Origin: Bradysia coprophila
Lineage: Eukaryota; Arthropoda; Insecta; Diptera; Sciaridae
Direction: 5' to 3'
DNA: 64,000 nt
Assembly: GCF_014529535.1 (NCBI RefSeq)
Contig: NW_023503941.1
Span: 220,645 to 284,644, forward strand
Positions 61,401 through 64,000 of the stretch are shown piece by piece (the stretch's first letter is position 1; every line of letters starts with the position of its first letter). Both the position numbers and the translations under genes were made by a program. A model generated the notes under the pieces. The model had not been told where the DNA came from. It ran no database searches and saw only the letters and a list, made by a program, of their open reading frames with translations.

Positions 61401-62294
61401 CTCAGAAAAATTTGACAGTGAGACATTTGAGATGTCGTTCACTGTACGAAAATATTTGAACGTTTTTTATTATTATTCTTTGATGATCACAGAGAATATA
61501 TGAAACTGAAGTCCTTGTCGTTTCTTTTTTCAAAGTATCGTTGCAATAAGCTACCCCTTGACGTCAACATTCAAAGTTTACAACTTGGACTAAAAAAATG
61601 TATCAACAGACAAGTTCGCTCGATAATTCGTAGCTAACAATTTGGATTTTTTCGTTAATTATCTCCTCAAACATATCTATTAGATTGGTAGTATCGTAGG
61701 TAGTATTGTTTACTCAAAGAGCTAATATTGGACTACAGTTTGTTAATCCGAAATCTTGCAATTTATTTTCGCTAATTCAGCCATTTAGCCATAACTTCAA
61801 CAAATATAGATACATTGCACTTCGGATCTATAGAAGAATCAAAACACCGTCGTCACATACATGTTGTACGGCTTATGAAAATGAAGGCTTGAAAAAACTT
61901 TCCTAAATTCACATCGTACGAGACACAAAAGTCCAAACATTATTTTTGGTACTTTTCTATCTTTTGTGTCAAATAATTAATTAATAATTATTATGAATAA
62001 TGCGATACCAATATCAAATTGATATATTTTGACAAAAGTCTAACGAAAAAGGCTGAAACGTAATTAGCGACGAACGAAAATAACGAAAATTCTACCAACA
62101 GATAAAAATTTGCATTCATTAAAGCCATCAGAATCAAACGACAAACTGAGACTATCTACAACATGCGTGATATACTCACTCTAAGACTTCCGCTTGAACG
62201 CCGATCCATTGAGTGATATTGTTGTTGTAAGCCACCGGGCCCTGTTATTGGTACTACTGATCCACCAGTTCGAATGCCCTGTCCGAGTTGTGAT
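58402..62294 (-). CDS. C-terminal exons of an unidentified Ser/Pro-rich protein (5' part absent)
   Basis: Two exons join in phase across a 3.5-kb intron: 62294-62180 (SQLGQGIRTGGSVVPITG ... SMDRRSSGSLR, donor GTGAGT) and 58677-58402 (GSLSKAFRFNSKYRPDKQFG ... RRVKSISDIDAIAATPV, stop). The acceptor before 62294 is TATAG, so coding sequence continues upstream, either beyond 62.3 kb or outside the window; I could not find the next exon. The tail is rich in Ser, Pro and Thr with RRSSGSL and RRVKSIS basophilic-kinase-like motifs, suggesting a disordered phospho-regulated C-terminus. I do not recognise the protein. The phase match and the smooth SSGSLR-GSLSKAF join support a real gene. Confidence 0.6.
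58904..59340. mobile_element. Complete foldback MITE (ends ATCCACGCCATTGGTCG)
   Basis: Outer ends ATCCACGCCATTGGTCGTAT and the complementary ATACGACTAATGGCGTGGAT; arms of about 200 bp share GAGATATCTTTGCTGTTTTA or complement. A single arm is at about 15744-15938. Confidence 0.88.
60196..60354. repeat. Foldback with related half copy at 37.4 kb
   Basis: Arms GGAATTTTGAAAACCGACAC and its exact complement at right. The loop (GTGAATTTTGCAAGTATTTT, TCAGAAACTCAAGTAAAACA) is also found at about 37455-37510. Confidence 0.8.
60711..60955. repeat. Degenerate minisatellite, about 50-bp period
   Basis: Some five imperfect units built on GTGATGCTTCCTTTTACAAA then GTGTTTGTGGAAGAGA, ending GCAGAAGAG near 60950. 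Units differ at many positions, so this is old. Confidence 0.7.
61318..61447. repeat. 130-bp hairpin element
   Basis: GTACAGTGAACGACATCTCA pairs exactly with TGAGATGTCGTTCACTGTAC; inner TTCAGAAAATGTCATTGTGAA is only partly paired. Related single arm at about 11399-11470. Confidence 0.87.
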
Positions 62295-64000
62295 CTATAT
62301 GTAACGTATACAAGCACACAAAGGAGAATCAAATAATAAATAACTTAAATCTGTTGAAAATTTAGAAAAAAAAATCGAGTTGAAATTTGTTGCATTTAAC
62401 GATGACGGTAATATTGAGGACATGATTAACATTAACCTTACTAGTGAGCACCATTTGCAGTTCGGTCACAAATTCTTTTATAATGCAAGTTCTTCTAATC
62501 ACTCCGTACTGCGTACAGTAATCTCCGGTGTAGTAAACTGTCAAAATTCACTTATTAAACTTAACGAAGAATTTTACTATACGCGTCCCTGCTATCAAAG
62601 TGATGACACTTATCACTTTGTAGAAAATGCTTATTGTTTTTTTTAGAGGAGAAATCAACTGATTTGCTAAAAAGTCTTATTGAAAAAACAACACCACGTG
62701 TACGTGTAGCATAAATGAATTTGATCACTTTGCCAATGCTACACGAGACAGTGCATCCAAGAAAAAAAAAACTTGACAAAACAAAATTCTTTAAATTCGA
62801 AAAATATTTGAACGTTTCCTAGTGTCATCGTCATGTTAAATCAATTTGACATTTTATGACAATGCAAAAAGAGTTGAGAACCAACGAAATTTTTCGTTAA
62901 CTTTACACTGCCGTCTAAATCAGCAGTAACATTTGTTAGTTCTACGTGCGTACATGTAGATCGCATCTGTTAGACCCCCCCCAGCCATGAAAAGCGTACG
63001 TAACTTCTGGCAAAAATCAAAGGGATAGGAATTGTAGATATCCAGGACATATTTAACTTAACTTAATTCGGGGCCTTGAGTCCTTCTGTTCTAAGTCTTG
63101 CGGCCTTCCAAAATATATTTTGGACGACAGTGTAATTTTCAGGCAACACTAATTGCAGAATGTAAAAATAAATTATAATAAGAACAAGAGTCTCTAGTTT
63201 AAGGTGCAGGCTGTCATAGAAGCGTTCGACAAACAGGCATTAAGAATATCAAAAATTACATTTATGTTGCTGTTATCATTTAAAATAAAGCTAAAAATAG
63301 GTATGCTAAATTCATTGACACAATTGTGCTTGATTAAAAAATAATAATAATAATGAAAACAGTAAACGAAAAAGGATGTTTTAGGCAACCACTGTGTAAT
63401 CGATTTTTAAATATAATTTTACTTTCAATGGAAACATTTTGAAGTGACATAACAGGCAATAGAAATGATTCTAAGAAAAATAATTCACTAAATATTGAAC
63501 AATGAAAATGGAAAACACCAAAAAAAACGACAATGCACATCGATAAAAATAAAATTATCACAATTCCAATTCGTGTAAATAGTTTACTATTAAATGATCG
63601 ACATATTGTCAAAGAATCTGATTTGGAATCAAATCGTCTGTTAGCAAATGGTACTTTGCATCAACTACGAAATGGATATGTGAAGTGGCTTTTTTGATCA
63701 GTTGGCGAAATTTCTTTGGATTATTATAAAGTGTAAAGGGAGATCGAAATGAGTGTCATGAAACTATATTACACACATTAATTTACAACATATGTATGTA
63801 CATGAAATAAACAGGCAATAGGGCGATTTTGTCTTTCATGTAAGCTTGTCTAATTTGGTTTTGGAGAGTCGTTTATGTCAATTATGGTGGTGTGTAGAGG
63901 TGTTTCGTTAACGAATTTAACTTTCAAGAACATTGTGTAGTGTATGCATTTTGAGTTTCTGATTGATTTTGATTACATTTTTAACCTAAAAAATCCTCAA
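62295..64000. other. Right edge of window, no supported gene
   Basis: Should hold upstream exon(s) of the gene ending at 58402, not identified. A solo arm of the 458-619 foldback lies at about 62868-62930. A hydrophobic minus-strand frame near 63334-63640 (RIGIVIILFLSMCIVVFFGVFHF) might be a membrane-anchor exon but has no upstream Met or convincing splice sites. Confidence 0.4.

Larger units (their letters stand above)
58678..62179 (-). other. 3.5-kb intron of the unidentified gene, carrying repeats
   Basis: Contains foldbacks at 58904-59340, 60196-60354 and 61318-61447 and a degenerate minisatellite at 60711-60955. The remaining stretches (59341-60195, 61448-62179) show no exon or RNA gene I can support. 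Confidence 0.5.

Noticed and set aside
62380..62646. 88-codon plus-strand frame
   Set aside because: Looks open and fairly complex, but no homology, no splice context and antisense to the expected upstream part of another gene.
63334..63612. Hydrophobic minus-strand frame suggesting a membrane anchor
   Set aside because: No in-frame Met before the hydrophobic stretch and no convincing donor; may be AT-rich chance sequence.

Overview
The window looks like a piece of an insect nuclear genome, most likely a dipteran. Genes have short GT-AG introns (mostly 59-145 bp), the DNA is AT-rich, and intergenic space is crowded with foldback and MITE-like elements. Conserved proteins match insect/metazoan orthologues. 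A nematoceran such as a fungus gnat is plausible, but the sequence alone does not prove it.

Layout. 1-10.8 kb: a complete seven-exon RasGAP gene (RASA1/vap type, minus strand); one intron has grown to about 6 kb because a repeat element, itself carrying a 4.3-kb minisatellite-bearing element, landed in it. 10.8-13.7 kb: MITEs and foldbacks. 13.9-15.3 kb: a three-exon PTAR1/tempura gene (minus). 16.8-18.2 kb: a single-exon leucine-rich-repeat membrane protein (minus). 18.36-19.15 kb: a transposon with 15-bp inverted ends and a perfect 10-bp target duplication. 19.8-22.4 kb: repeats. 22.5-23.2 kb: a complete five-exon ISCA1 iron-sulfur assembly gene (minus). 23.8-28.5 kb: a seven-exon C11orf54-type (DUF1907) hydrolase gene (minus) with three tRNA-Asn(GTT) genes inside one intron. 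31.8-34.0 kb and 38.2-39.9 kb: two low-complexity membrane/secretory proteins that I cannot name. 40.4-53.0 kb: a gene-poor block with more copies of the minisatellite element, a repeated element bearing perfect 22-bp palindromes, and several foldbacks. 54.25-55.4 kb: the only plus-strand protein gene, a complete caspase homologue in which both catalytic residues are replaced. A 1.2-kb foldback element starts 17 bp after its stop codon. 58.4-62.3 kb: the last two coding exons of an unidentified minus-strand gene. The remainder to 64 kb has no gene I can support.

The conserved genes do not form one pathway: Ras signalling, protein prenylation, Fe-S cluster assembly and a small zinc hydrolase are ordinary neighbours. 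The unusual content is the predicted pseudo-caspase, the ABB higher-order minisatellite with its A-run insertion preference, nested transposon history that can be read from filled and empty sites, and the very high density of inverted repeats. Exon joins were worked out by hand from splice signals, reading phase and family alignment recalled from knowledge; no database search was run.
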